The notes beneath the pieces are model-generated. The model saw only the letters and a program-made list of their open reading frames with translations. It made no database searches and was not told the DNA's origin. From contig NZ_FNQE01000008.1 in the NCBI RefSeq assembly GCF_900107485.1, positions 35,143 through 99,142 on the forward strand: a stretch of DNA of 64,000 nucleotides, given 5' to 3'. Source of the stretch: Proteiniborus ethanoligenes. Lineage in GTDB: Bacteria; Bacillota; Clostridia; Tissierellales; Proteiniboraceae. Shown here in pieces: positions 53,060 through 62,226 of this stretch (positions are counted from its first letter, which is position 1; every line of letters begins with the position of its first letter). The position numbers and the translations under genes are program-made.

Positions 53060-54151
53060 TTAAAAAGCTTCTATTAGTACGTCCATTATTCCACCACATA
53101 CCATACCTTCATCTTCAGCCACATCTCCTGTCATGTCAATATGCTCAATAGCGTACCCTTTGTTTTGAATAATATTTCTAGACAAAGTTATTATATCAGC
53201 CTCACTGCATCCTCCACCTATACTTCCTATAGTCTTACCATCCAGCCAAACTATCATTTTTGCTCCTGCTTTTCTAGGCACAGAGCCTTTGGAGGATATT
53301 ATAGTTATAAGAGCTCTAGGAATATCTGATTCTTTACTCATTTCATCTATTACAGAACCATCGAACTCAGGCCAATTAAACTTAATAATATTTCCGTCGA
53401 TAAAAGCATTTTTTCTAGCTCTTCTAACGCTTATAACCTCGGCTATTATGGAAATGGCGATTTCTTCAGGAGTAACCGCATTAATATCTACTCCAATAGG
53501 AGAATAAACTTTATCAAGCTTTTCTTGAGAATAGCCCTCTTTTAAAAGCTCATCCTTTACACCTTTGACTCTACGCCTTGAGCCAATCATGCCTATATAT
53601 GCAGGATTATGGCCTAGCGAATGACGTAAGCAGACTCCGTCATGCCTATGGCCTCTTGTAACAATTACAACAAAATCAGATTTTCTAATATTAAGCCTAG
53701 AGAAGGATTTTTCAAAGCTTTCACATATAACCTCGTCTGCATGGGGAAAACGGCCTGGATTTGCAAAAGAAAGTCTATCATCTACAACCGCTACAGAAAA
53801 TCCTACCTTAGCACCAAATTCCACTAGAGGCTTAGCAATATGGCCTCCACCAAAAATAACTAATCTTGGATTAGGAAAGTAGGGCTCGATTAAAATATTT
53901 TCATCCTCAGTATTAATAATCTGAAGATAGCCAGTTTCAAATGCATTCAATATATTCTGCTTAAGAACCTTATCCTTCTCCTTAAAGAAGGAATCATTTT
54001 CTAAGTTATCTTTAACTAAAACATATTTATCTGTAATAGCTCCCTTCTTATCACTAGTGGGCTTCAAGAAAGTTAGCATAGCTACTTCATTACCTAATTC
54101 TAGTTCCTGTGATAGTTTTTTATAGATATTCTTAAACACTTTTTTCACCAT
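53060..54151 (-). CDS. xdhC: XdhC/CoxI-family molybdoenzyme accessory protein
   Basis: A 363-residue protein of the XdhC family, which stabilises and sulfurates molybdenum cofactor for xanthine dehydrogenase-type enzymes. The N-terminal XdhC part is followed by a Rossmann domain with 'LVIFGGGHIAKPLVEFGAKV'. Late blocks include 'VVIVTRGHRHDGVCLRHSLG' and 'YIGMIGSRRRVKGVKDELL', the typical core, and 'GGCSEADIITLSRNIIQ' near the end. No molybdenum hydroxylase structural genes are in the window, so it must serve enzymes encoded elsewhere. It is divergent from the amidase gene. Confidence 0.92.
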   Translation of the reverse strand: MVKKVFKNIYKKLSQELELGNEVAMLTFLKPTSDKKGAITDKYVLVKDNLENDSFFKEKDKVLKQNILNAFETGYLQIINTEDENILIEPYFPNPRLVIFGGGHIAKPLVEFGAKVGFSVAVVDDRLSFANPGRFPHADEVICESFEKSFSRLNIRKSDFVVIVTRGHRHDGVCLRHSLGHNPAYIGMIGSRRRVKGVKDELLKEGYSQEKLDKVYSPIGVDINAVTPEEIAISIIAEVISVRRARKNAFIDGNIIKFNWPEFDGSVIDEMSKESDIPRALITIISSKGSVPRKAGAKMIVWLDGKTIGSIGGGCSEADIITLSRNIIQNKGYAIEHIDMTGDVAEDEGMVCGGIMDVLIEAF

Positions 54152-54314
54152 CCAATTAAATTGATTTTATTATAAACATCTTATCATAGAATAAAATTAG
54201 GGGATAGGATTTTTATTCTATTATGGAAACCTTATAAGTATCCTCTACCTTTTTTGTACCCAAATAACATTGATTATATAAGAGAAATAAATATATAATA
54301 AATGTAAGGACAGG

Positions 54315-54328
54315 TGTAAACGTTTTTT
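54315..54328. promoter_or_regulatory. TGTAAACG half-site upstream of the amidase
   Basis: TGTAAACGTTTTTT shares its left half (TGTAAACGTTT) with the perfect palindrome upstream of codB. The right half is degenerate here (TTGTTAACA a few bases on may partly replace it). It could mean a shared regulator, but the match is weak. Confidence 0.35.
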
Positions 54329-54368
54329 GTTAACATAGATTCAAAAATATATTTAGGTAGGTGACGTT

Positions 54369-55862
54369 ATGAGTACAGAAAAAAAAGGCTTTATTTTGGA
54401 GGAAGCTACTATTTCATCAGTTCATGATGCAATGAAAAGAGGAGAGCTGACTTGCCGTCAATTGGTAGAGATGTATTTAGAAAGAATAGAGGCATATGAC
54501 CAAAAAGGACCTGCTCTCAATTCAGTAATTATGATAAACCCGAAGGTGCTAGAAATTGCAGATGAGCTAGATAAAAAGTTTAAGGAGTCAGGATTTATAG
54601 GGCCACTTCATGGGATACCAGTATTACTAAAGGATAATGTAGATACAGGAGACATGCCAACTACAGCAGGCTCACTTAGCTTAGAAGGTGTAACTCCAGA
54701 GGACGATGCTTTCATTACTAAAAAATTAAAAGAAGCGGGAGCTCTTATTATTGCAAAGGTAAATCTACATGAGTTTGCAGTATGGGGAGAAACAGTTAGC
54801 TCTATTTTAGGTCAAACCTTAAATCCATATGATTTAACTAGAACACCAGGAGGCTCTAGCGGCGGGACAGGTGCTGCAGTGGCTGCAAACTTTGGCCTTA
54901 TAGGTATAGGATCAGACACTATTAACTCAATACGTTCTCCTGCATCAGCTTGTAGCTTAGTAGGACTTAGACCAACTGTAGGGCTAGTTAGTAGAGATGG
55001 AATAGTACCTTATTCAATGACTCAAGATACTTCTGGACCTATTATGCGTACAGTAGAAGATACTGCTAAGGTATTAGATGCAATAGCAGGATATGACCCT
55101 GCAGATCCTCAAACAGCTTGGTCCATTGGACATAAACCAGAAACCTATACAGCTTTTTTAAACAAAGATGGCTTAAAAGGCAAAAGGATAGGGGTATTAA
55201 AAAGCTTCTTTGGTAAAAGTCATATACACGAGGAAGTTAACAAGGTTGTTAATAATGGATTAGAAGAAATGAAGAAAAATGGGGCAACCTTAGTGCCAAT
55301 TGAAGAAAACATAGATGCAGATAGCTTGGTTAAAGAGGTAAGTGTACATCTTTACGATTTAAAATCACATCTAAATGTATACCTAAAGGATCTAGGAGCA
55401 CGTGCAAAGGTTAATTCTCTTGAGGATGTTATAGAATCAGGTAAATATCATAAAGGAATAGAGGAAAACATTAAGTTTGCCCAAACTTTAGATATAAATA
55501 CTCCTGAATACAATCAACGTCTTATAAAGAGAATGGAGCTTAGAGACCTCGTAATGAGGATTATGGCAGAATACGATTTAGATGCAATAGCATTTCCTCA
55601 TCAAAAACGACCTGTAGTAAAGGTTGGAGAGCCACAAGCAGAGAGAAATGGTGTACTAGGCTCAGCAACAGGATTCCCTTCTTGTGTAGTACCTGCTGGA
55701 TTTACAACTCCAACAGAAGAAGCACCTATTGGAGTTCCTGTAGGACTAGAAATTTTAGGCAGAGAATGGGATGAAGGAAAGCTAATAGAAATTGCATATG
55801 GGTTTGAGCAAGCAACACATTATCGTAAGGTTCCTGTTAGCACACCTTGTTTGAAAGGTTAA
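54369..55862 (+). CDS. Amidase-signature family hydrolase
   Basis: A 497-residue enzyme that hydrolyses amide bonds. The Ser-cisSer-Lys triad is K88 in 'LLKDNVDTGDMPTTAGS', cis-serine S164 in 'PGGSSGGTGAAVAA' and nucleophile S187 in 'GSDTINSIRSPASACSL'. The oxyanion loop, normally GGS before the nucleophile, reads INS here, as in a sub-branch of the family, so the substrate range may differ. The family also includes GatA, but the partners GatB and GatC are absent. It is adjacent to xdhC, divergent across a 217-base region with the TGTAAACG half-site. Confidence 0.9.
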   Translation: MSTEKKGFILEEATISSVHDAMKRGELTCRQLVEMYLERIEAYDQKGPALNSVIMINPKVLEIADELDKKFKESGFIGPLHGIPVLLKDNVDTGDMPTTAGSLSLEGVTPEDDAFITKKLKEAGALIIAKVNLHEFAVWGETVSSILGQTLNPYDLTRTPGGSSGGTGAAVAANFGLIGIGSDTINSIRSPASACSLVGLRPTVGLVSRDGIVPYSMTQDTSGPIMRTVEDTAKVLDAIAGYDPADPQTAWSIGHKPETYTAFLNKDGLKGKRIGVLKSFFGKSHIHEEVNKVVNNGLEEMKKNGATLVPIEENIDADSLVKEVSVHLYDLKSHLNVYLKDLGARAKVNSLEDVIESGKYHKGIEENIKFAQTLDINTPEYNQRLIKRMELRDLVMRIMAEYDLDAIAFPHQKRPVVKVGEPQAERNGVLGSATGFPSCVVPAGFTTPTEEAPIGVPVGLEILGREWDEGKLIEIAYGFEQATHYRKVPVSTPCLKG

Positions 55863-55883
55863 TTAAATAGATATAAATGAAAA

Positions 55884-55919
55884 AATAACCCTACTATAGG
55901 TTTTTATAGTAGGGTTATT
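55884..55919 (+). terminator. Terminator after the amidase gene
   Basis: A perfect 15-base-pair stem AATAACCCTACTATA / TATAGTAGGGTTATT with a short loop and T-rich flanks. Confidence 0.93.
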
Positions 55920-56006
55920 TATGTTTTTGAATATAAAATCTAATTATGAAAAAACTAAAATAGAATAAACAGCTGGTTTTCAAATAATATAAAAGAGGTC
56001 ATAGCA

Positions 56007-57542
56007 ATGACAGAAAAACAAAATAATAATAACAGTATAATCATAAGTAAAAATCTTGAGAATAATATCAAATATATTAAAGAAGAGATGGGAAATAGCA
56101 GTGATTTGACTATTAGACAATTTAACTTAGGTATAAACTCTGATTCAAGGGCAGCTATGATTTATATAAATGGGCTAGTGGATAAAAGGTTTGTTCAAGA
56201 TTTCATGCTTGAAATTAGTAATAATATAGTAGATGTGGATAGGTCTACCTTCATGAAAAAGAACCTGCTAGAATACTTAATGTCTTTTCCTTTATCTGCT
56301 GGAGAAGTAAAGGAAGTCTTTAGCCTTGAAAAAATTATACTAGACATTTTATTAGGAAGTACAATTATAATGCTTGAAGGCTATGAAAAGTCAATATCAA
56401 TTAATACTAGCCATAGTGAAGGCAGGAAGGTTGAAATGCCAACATCTCAACCGGTTATTCGTGGTCCAAAGGAAGGCTTTGTAGAGGATATAGGAGTAAA
56501 TCTGTCTCTTATTCGTAAAAGGGTTAAGGATAAAAACTTAAGGATAGAAAAATACTTAATAGGAAGGATTACAAAAACAGATGTTAGATTGGTATATATA
56601 AAAGGGATTGCAGATGAAAAAATAGTTGAAGAGGCACGTGTTCGCTTAGGGAGAATAGATATAGACGGTATATTAGATAGTGGCTATATAGAGGAGCTGA
56701 TACAGGATGAACCTTACACACCATTCCCCACAATATTTAGTACAGAAAGACCTGATACCTTAGTTGCTGATTTGCTCGAAGGTAGGGTAGCCATAGCCGT
56801 TGATGGCTCTCCCTTTATACTAACAGCTCCTTCTGTATTGATCCAATTTTTTCAGGCAAGTGAGGATTATTATGACTATTTCATCACAAGTTCTTTTATT
56901 CGTATGCTAAGATATTTAGCATATCTTTTAACCATGCTTACTCCAGCCTTATATATTGCTATGACTACATTTCATCAAGAAATGCTCCCTACTCCACTGC
57001 TTATAAGTATAGCAGCACAAAGAGAGGGCATCCCTTTTCCTGTATTCATAGAAATATTTATAATGGAAATCGCTTTTGAGATTATAAGAGAATCTAGTAC
57101 ACGAATGCCTAGAACTGTTGGTTCTACCATATCCATAGTAGGTGTATTAGTTATTGGCCAAGCTGCTGTAGAAGCAGGGATTATATCTGCTTTTGTGGTG
57201 ATTACAGTTTCTCTTACAGCTATAAGCAGCTTTGCCACACCTGATAACAAAATGGCTTTATCAGCCAGATTATTGAGATTTGCTTTCATTATACTATCTG
57301 TTACCTTTGGACTTTATGGCATAGTCATGGGGTTAATAGTTTTAACGCTACATTTATGCAGCCTAAGATCCTTTGGTGTACCATATACATCACCTATATC
57401 CCCCTTTGTTGGATATGAGATGAAGGACAGCATATTTAGAGCCTTAATATGTAAGACGAAGCTTAGACCTAAAAGTATTAGTAAGGAAAACCTAGTGAGA
57501 CAAGGTGAGGATGCTCCTCATAAGCCTAGAAATAAAAAATAA
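56007..57542 (+). CDS. gerA: Spore germination receptor A subunit
   Basis: A 511-residue GerA-type protein of the spore inner membrane, part of a nutrient germinant receptor. A large hydrophilic N-terminal domain ('INGLVDKRFVQDFML', 'YLIGRITKTDVRLVYIKGIA') is followed by several hydrophobic helices and a soluble tail. It has the 'PALYIAMTTFHQEMLPTPLL' and 'EIAFEIIRESSTRMPRTVG' motifs typical of the family. It is the first gene of a four-gene operon with gerC-like, small-membrane and gerB-like genes. The receptor ligand is unknown. Confidence 0.94.
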   Translation: MTEKQNNNNSIIISKNLENNIKYIKEEMGNSSDLTIRQFNLGINSDSRAAMIYINGLVDKRFVQDFMLEISNNIVDVDRSTFMKKNLLEYLMSFPLSAGEVKEVFSLEKIILDILLGSTIIMLEGYEKSISINTSHSEGRKVEMPTSQPVIRGPKEGFVEDIGVNLSLIRKRVKDKNLRIEKYLIGRITKTDVRLVYIKGIADEKIVEEARVRLGRIDIDGILDSGYIEELIQDEPYTPFPTIFSTERPDTLVADLLEGRVAIAVDGSPFILTAPSVLIQFFQASEDYYDYFITSSFIRMLRYLAYLLTMLTPALYIAMTTFHQEMLPTPLLISIAAQREGIPFPVFIEIFIMEIAFEIIRESSTRMPRTVGSTISIVGVLVIGQAAVEAGIISAFVVITVSLTAISSFATPDNKMALSARLLRFAFIILSVTFGLYGIVMGLIVLTLHLCSLRSFGVPYTSPISPFVGYEMKDSIFRALICKTKLRPKSISKENLVRQGEDAPHKPRNKK

Positions 57543-57559
57543 TCTTTAGGGGAAATACT

Positions 57560-58756
57560 ATGAGCAGAAGAATTGTTTTTCTTTTATTAATTATTATACT
57601 AAACATGAGCCTAAGCGGCTGCCAAAGCAGTAACGAAATAAACAGACTAGCAATAATAACTGCAATTGGAATAGATAAGGCGGATAGTCAATACAGGATA
57701 ACTGCACAGATTATTATTCCAAGCGAAATCTCTCAAAAATACTCCCAAGGAAAATCACCTGTAGTTGTTCGTACAGTTACAGCACCAACTATCTTTGAGG
57801 GTATCCGAACTATGTCTAGGGAAGCAACTAGAAAACTATATTTGTCTCATGTTCAGGTCCTAGTTCTTGGAGAGGAAATAGCTAGAAGTGGTATTAAAAA
57901 TATAATAGATTTTATTTCAAGAGACCATGAACTTCGTACGGACTTTTATATTTTAGTTGCTAAGAATAGTACTGCATATAATATATTAGATACTTTAACT
58001 CCTATAGAAAATATACCTGCAAACTTTATACATGATTCGATAGAGGTGTCTAAAAAGGTTTGGGGGCATACTAAAGAAGTTCAGCTTGATGAGCTTATTA
58101 GAATATTAAGCTTTAAAGGGCAAAGTCTTGTCCTAGCTGGAATTGTAGAAACAGGTGAAGATGAAAAAGGAAAAGATGTTAGAACCCTAGATAAAGTATC
58201 ACCACCTGATCTTTTGAGGCTACAATACTTAGCGGCATTTAAAAAAGATAAGCTTGTTGGTTGGCTTGAAAACGATGAATGTAAGGGATACTCATATATT
58301 ACTAGCAACATTGAAAGCACAATTGAAACATTAGAGGAATTTGAGAAAGGAAATATAGCCTTAGAGATAAAGGAAGCAAAATCTAAGATAAAAGTAGAGT
58401 TATATGAGGGTATGCCAATAATAAATGTAGATATTAAAGCAAAAGCCAGTATAGGGGAGATCCAGATTGATATGGATTTAACCAAGGAGGACAATATAAA
58501 CAAAATAGAAAAAATGGCAGAGGATAATATCCAAAGAGAATGCAGAGCAGTTATAAAAAAAGCTCAAGAAGAGCTTAATACTGATATTTTTGGGTTTGGA
58601 GAGGCAATATACAGAAAACATCCCAAGATATGGAATGATCTAAAAGAAGATTGGAGTAATAGGTTTAAAAATATAACTGTAAACATAACTGTAGATGTTG
58701 AAATTAAGCAAACAGGAACAACCACTATGGTACTAGAAGAGAGAGAAATGGAGTAG
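57560..58756 (+). CDS. gerC: Spore germination receptor C subunit (lipoprotein)
   Basis: A 398-residue GerC-type lipoprotein. The signal peptide ends in a lipobox cysteine (MSLSGC), so it is anchored on the outer face of the spore inner membrane. The 'LAIITAIGIDKADSQYRITA' opening and the 'SHVQVLVLGEEIARSGIKNI' block are typical of Ger(x)C proteins. It lies 17 bases after gerA and 3 bases before the small membrane gene. Confidence 0.93.
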   Translation: MSRRIVFLLLIIILNMSLSGCQSSNEINRLAIITAIGIDKADSQYRITAQIIIPSEISQKYSQGKSPVVVRTVTAPTIFEGIRTMSREATRKLYLSHVQVLVLGEEIARSGIKNIIDFISRDHELRTDFYILVAKNSTAYNILDTLTPIENIPANFIHDSIEVSKKVWGHTKEVQLDELIRILSFKGQSLVLAGIVETGEDEKGKDVRTLDKVSPPDLLRLQYLAAFKKDKLVGWLENDECKGYSYITSNIESTIETLEEFEKGNIALEIKEAKSKIKVELYEGMPIINVDIKAKASIGEIQIDMDLTKEDNINKIEKMAEDNIQRECRAVIKKAQEELNTDIFGFGEAIYRKHPKIWNDLKEDWSNRFKNITVNITVDVEIKQTGTTTMVLEEREME

Positions 58757-58759
58757 GAT

Positions 58760-58990
58760 ATGCTTAAAATATTATTATTCATTATTATAGGAATTATAAT
58801 CTTAGCAATAGAAGTACCAAGCATGAGAAAGAAAAACCTGAAAAAGGAGCTAAAGCTATATGTGGTTTTTCTCATTGCAGGTATTATATTAGTTTCGCTT
58901 ATAAGCTTAGATATTAAGGTTCCAAGTACTGCAAGCATACTTGAAAGTATGTTTAATCCTTTAAATAGATTAATATCAAAAATACTTTAG
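58760..58990 (+). CDS. Small membrane protein of the ger operon (GerD-like position)
   Basis: A 76-residue protein with two hydrophobic helices ('LKILLFIIIGIIILAIEV' and 'LYVVFLIAGIILVSLISL') and a basic loop between them. It sits between gerC and gerB with a gap of only three bases before it. Small two-helix proteins in this place are found in several ger operons, where they modulate receptor activity, but the exact role is not known. Length and hydrophobic pattern fit. Confidence 0.75.
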   Translation: MLKILLFIIIGIIILAIEVPSMRKKNLKKELKLYVVFLIAGIILVSLISLDIKVPSTASILESMFNPLNRLISKIL

Positions 58991-59017
58991 TAATATGAGA
59001 AAGCAGGTAATGTTTTT

Positions 59018-60115
59018 ATGGAAAGGTTTAGAATAAGCAGCAAGCAATTTTCTATTATTGTAGCCGTTTTTACAATAGGCACAACTATTTTAGTAACACC
59101 AGGAGTTGTAGCTAATAGAGCAAAACAAGACTCATGGATGGTGCCGCTAATAGGCATAGGAGTGGGCGTCCTAATTATATTACTATACACATCTATAGCT
59201 AAGCTATATCCACAAAAAAACTTTTTTGAAACAATCCTGTATATATTTGGTAAATGGCTAGGGACTGCTGTTAATATTTTTTTAGTTATTATATTTATTA
59301 TTACAGCATCACAAACAATCTGGTATTTAGGTAACTTTCTGAAGGTTCAAGTATTAACAGAAGTACCTATTTATGCTATACATATTATATATACGGTTGT
59401 GGTTATTTATGGAGCAAGACTTGGATTAGAGACTATTTCACGTTCTGCTCAGTTTCTATTTCCTACTATTATTTTTTTATTTATATTAGTAACTATATTG
59501 ATAGCTCCTCAATCCAAGCTTGAAAATTTACAGCCTATTTTTGAATATGGTCTCAAACCTATTTTAAGTGCAGCAGTAGTTCAAATATCTATTCTTTGTC
59601 TTCCTTTGATTATACTATTAATGATTCCCTCTGATTGGGTAGAGCCTGCAACTAATTATAGGAAAAGCTTCATTACGGGCTATATAATGGGTGGGGCTGT
59701 TATGTTCATAACTACCCTGTTTTGTATACTTGTATTAGGTCATAAAATAACTGCGCAATCTGAGTTTCCCACCTATCTCTTAGCAAAAAAAGTCAATGTA
59801 TTAAATTTCTTTCAAAGAATGGAGCCAATAATAGCTATAATGTGGATGATATCAATTTTCTACAGAACATCCCTATATATGAATGCAGCCTTGATAGGCA
59901 TATACAATGTATTTAATCTTAAAGATTATAAGTATATAGTTACCCCCTTAGGAATATTTGTGCTAGGTTTATCCTTGATAGCCTTTCCTGATACAGCCTA
60001 TCAATACGAATGGGATTCCTTAACATGGATATCTATTGTAATGACTTTTGGATTGTTACTGCCTTTACTATTAATAATTCTAGGATTATTAAAGAAAAAG
60101 AAACAAAGTGCTTAA
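59018..60115 (+). CDS. gerB: Spore germination receptor B subunit (permease-like)
   Basis: A 365-residue, roughly ten-helix protein of the GerB/endospore germination permease family (amino-acid permease fold). The 'ISSKQFSIIVAVFTIGTTIL' opening and the 'QTIWYLGNFLKVQVLTEVP' region are typical. B subunits bind the germinant directly. It ends the operon. The order A-C-small-B is a known variant of the ger layout. Confidence 0.92.
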   Translation: MERFRISSKQFSIIVAVFTIGTTILVTPGVVANRAKQDSWMVPLIGIGVGVLIILLYTSIAKLYPQKNFFETILYIFGKWLGTAVNIFLVIIFIITASQTIWYLGNFLKVQVLTEVPIYAIHIIYTVVVIYGARLGLETISRSAQFLFPTIIFLFILVTILIAPQSKLENLQPIFEYGLKPILSAAVVQISILCLPLIILLMIPSDWVEPATNYRKSFITGYIMGGAVMFITTLFCILVLGHKITAQSEFPTYLLAKKVNVLNFFQRMEPIIAIMWMISIFYRTSLYMNAALIGIYNVFNLKDYKYIVTPLGIFVLGLSLIAFPDTAYQYEWDSLTWISIVMTFGLLLPLLLIILGLLKKKKQSA

Positions 60116-60282
60116 AATATCTAGGACAGATGATTTTCTCAATAAAAGAAAACATGCTTCTTGTAAAGCGGACAAGTTTCCTAGCCAAATTAAATATGAT
60201 ATAATTTATGAAAAAGTACATCTTGAGAGTGTTACAAATTGATATTATGACAAGGCAGAATAAAATCTTGGAGGAAGGCCTT

Positions 60283-61266
60283 ATGGAGCTATGGGATATT
60301 TATAATAAATACAGGCATAAAACTAATAGGACACATGATAGATCTAATCCAATGAGAGAAGGAGATTATCATATTGTTGTACATGTTTGGATAGTTAATG
60401 ATGATGGAGAGTTTCTAATACAGAAGAGACAGCCTTGGAAAAAAGGCTGGGCAAATATGTGGGATTGCGCAGCTGCAGGTTCTGCCTTATTAGGCGAGAG
60501 TAGTGAAGAAGCAGCAGTTAGAGAAGCAAAAGAGGAAATAGGCCTAGATTTAGATATGGATAAGTCAGAGTTTCTATTTACTATTAAATTTCACCGTGGA
60601 TTTGATGATGTTTGGCTCATTAGACAAAATGCAGATATTAAGGAATTAAAGCTTCAATACGAAGAGGTTGCAGATGTAAAATGGGTTAGCTACGAAGAAA
60701 TGAAGCAAATGGCATTTGAAGGCGAATTTATACAATATAGTTATTTTGATAGACTATATGAATTACTAAACTCTGGATTAGTACTAAAAAAAGCAACAAT
60801 TGATGAGGCAGAAACCCTATTAGATTTACAAAGAGAGATATTTATGCCCTTATACGAAAAATATCAGGATTATGACACAAGTCCTGTAACTCAAAGCAAG
60901 GAAAGATTTTTAAGAAGGTTTGATATAGGAGATTATTACAAGATTCTCTTTCAAAATACTTTAGTAGGTAGTGTGTTTGTCTATGAAAAAGCACTAGGCA
61001 TAATGAAGTTTCATATAATAAACATATTCCAAGAATATGAAGGCAAAGGCATTTGTCAAGAGGTAATGAAACGTTTAGAAAGCATGTATCCCCAAGCGGA
61101 ATCCTGGGAGCTTGAAACCATACAATCTGAAAAGCGAAACTGTTATATTTACGAGAAAATGGGATATGTTCAAAGCCAAGAGAAAAAAGTCATTAATGAT
61201 AATATGACTATAATAACCTATATAAAGAGGGATAATTTATATAATATTAAAGAAATATTTATATAA
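60283..61266 (+). CDS. Nudix hydrolase fused to a GNAT acetyltransferase
   Basis: A 327-residue fusion. The first half (about 1-165) is a Nudix hydrolase of the isopentenyl-diphosphate-isomerase-like branch. Its Nudix box reads 'GSALLGESSEEAAVREAKEE' with the REAKEEIG core, where the acidic residues bind magnesium. The second half (about 175-310, 'IFQEYEGKGICQEVMKRLES', 'YIYEKMGYVQ') is a GNAT N-acetyltransferase with the acetyl-CoA loop. GGAGG at 60270-60274 points to ATG 60283 as the start, since the longer frame has no RBS. One protein may thus both hydrolyse and acetylate a diphosphate-linked or amino compound, though no natural substrate is known. Confidence 0.82.
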   Translation: MELWDIYNKYRHKTNRTHDRSNPMREGDYHIVVHVWIVNDDGEFLIQKRQPWKKGWANMWDCAAAGSALLGESSEEAAVREAKEEIGLDLDMDKSEFLFTIKFHRGFDDVWLIRQNADIKELKLQYEEVADVKWVSYEEMKQMAFEGEFIQYSYFDRLYELLNSGLVLKKATIDEAETLLDLQREIFMPLYEKYQDYDTSPVTQSKERFLRRFDIGDYYKILFQNTLVGSVFVYEKALGIMKFHIINIFQEYEGKGICQEVMKRLESMYPQAESWELETIQSEKRNCYIYEKMGYVQSQEKKVINDNMTIITYIKRDNLYNIKEIFI

Positions 61267-61307
61267 TATTAGCTTAATAGACTTAGAAATATTTTGGAGG
61301 TAAATAA

Positions 61308-62180
61308 ATGCTAAAATCTACAGAAACATATATTTACAAAAAAACTGATGATTGTTCTATTTGCTTAGATTATTATAGCTCCAATATTAGAAACTCACCT
61401 CTAATAATATACATTCACGGTGGAGCATTAATATTTGGCTCAAGAAAGGATATTATTTCTGAACAGATTAGATTATACAATAAGGCAGGATATTCGGTTG
61501 CTTCTATAGATTATAGATTGGCACCTGAAACAAAACTAAAAGATATATTTGAAGATATTAAAGATGCTTTAAGCTGGGCTAAGGAAAAAGGAGAAAAGGT
61601 TTTAGGGATAGACCCTAAAAGAATTGCAATAGTAGGACACTCTGCAGGTGCCTATCTTGGTTTGCTTTTGGGGACCTATGAGGACAAACCTAATGCAATA
61701 ATATCCTTTTATGGATATGGAGATATACTTGCTGATTGGTATGGAAAGCCTAGTCAGTATTATTGCAATATGCCCTTAGTGACAAAGGAAGAAGCTTACA
61801 ATGTTATTGGAGACAAAGCTGCAACAGAAGGAGGAAGAGATAGATTTTTATATTATCTATATTTAAGACAAAAAGGAATATGGACAAGGGAGGTAAGCGG
61901 ATACCATACTCTGTTCCAGAAGGAAAATATAATGCCTTTTTGTCCAATACACAATGTAAATTCAGATTTCCCTCCTACACTCTTGATTCATGGAGCTAAA
62001 GATACAGACGTACCATATGAAGAGTCACTAAAAATGGCAAAAAGGCTCGAAGAGCATGGAGTAGATACGGAATTCATAAAGCTGGAGAAAGAAGGTCATT
62101 TATTCGATAATGACATGAAAAATCCAACAACCTTAAAAGTGTTTGAGCAAGTATTAGATTTTTTAAAAAAACATCTATGA
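61308..62180 (+). CDS. Alpha/beta hydrolase (HGG esterase/lipase type)
   Basis: A 290-residue carboxylesterase-like enzyme of the hormone-sensitive-lipase (HGG) branch. The oxyanion block is 'IYIHGGALIFGSRKD', the nucleophile serine is in 'IVGHSAGAYLGLLLG', and the acid and histidine are in 'LIHGAKDTDVPYEESL' and 'EGHLFDND'. A cap-like insert is seen after residue 150. No signal peptide is visible, so the substrate is cytoplasmic. It follows the Nudix-GNAT gene by 41 bases and could share its transcript, but a biochemical link is only inferred. Confidence 0.88.
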   Translation: MLKSTETYIYKKTDDCSICLDYYSSNIRNSPLIIYIHGGALIFGSRKDIISEQIRLYNKAGYSVASIDYRLAPETKLKDIFEDIKDALSWAKEKGEKVLGIDPKRIAIVGHSAGAYLGLLLGTYEDKPNAIISFYGYGDILADWYGKPSQYYCNMPLVTKEEAYNVIGDKAATEGGRDRFLYYLYLRQKGIWTREVSGYHTLFQKENIMPFCPIHNVNSDFPPTLLIHGAKDTDVPYEESLKMAKRLEEHGVDTEFIKLEKEGHLFDNDMKNPTTLKVFEQVLDFLKKHL

Positions 62181-62203
62181 TTATAAAATAATCATAGATG
62201 TTT
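62169..62203. terminator. Bidirectional terminator after the esterase
   Basis: A perfect 16-base-pair stem (AAACATCTATGATTAT / ATAATCATAGATGTTT) with a 3-base loop, between convergent genes. Confidence 0.9.
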
Positions 62204-62226
62204 CTTTCTACAAGGTTTTAAAGCAC

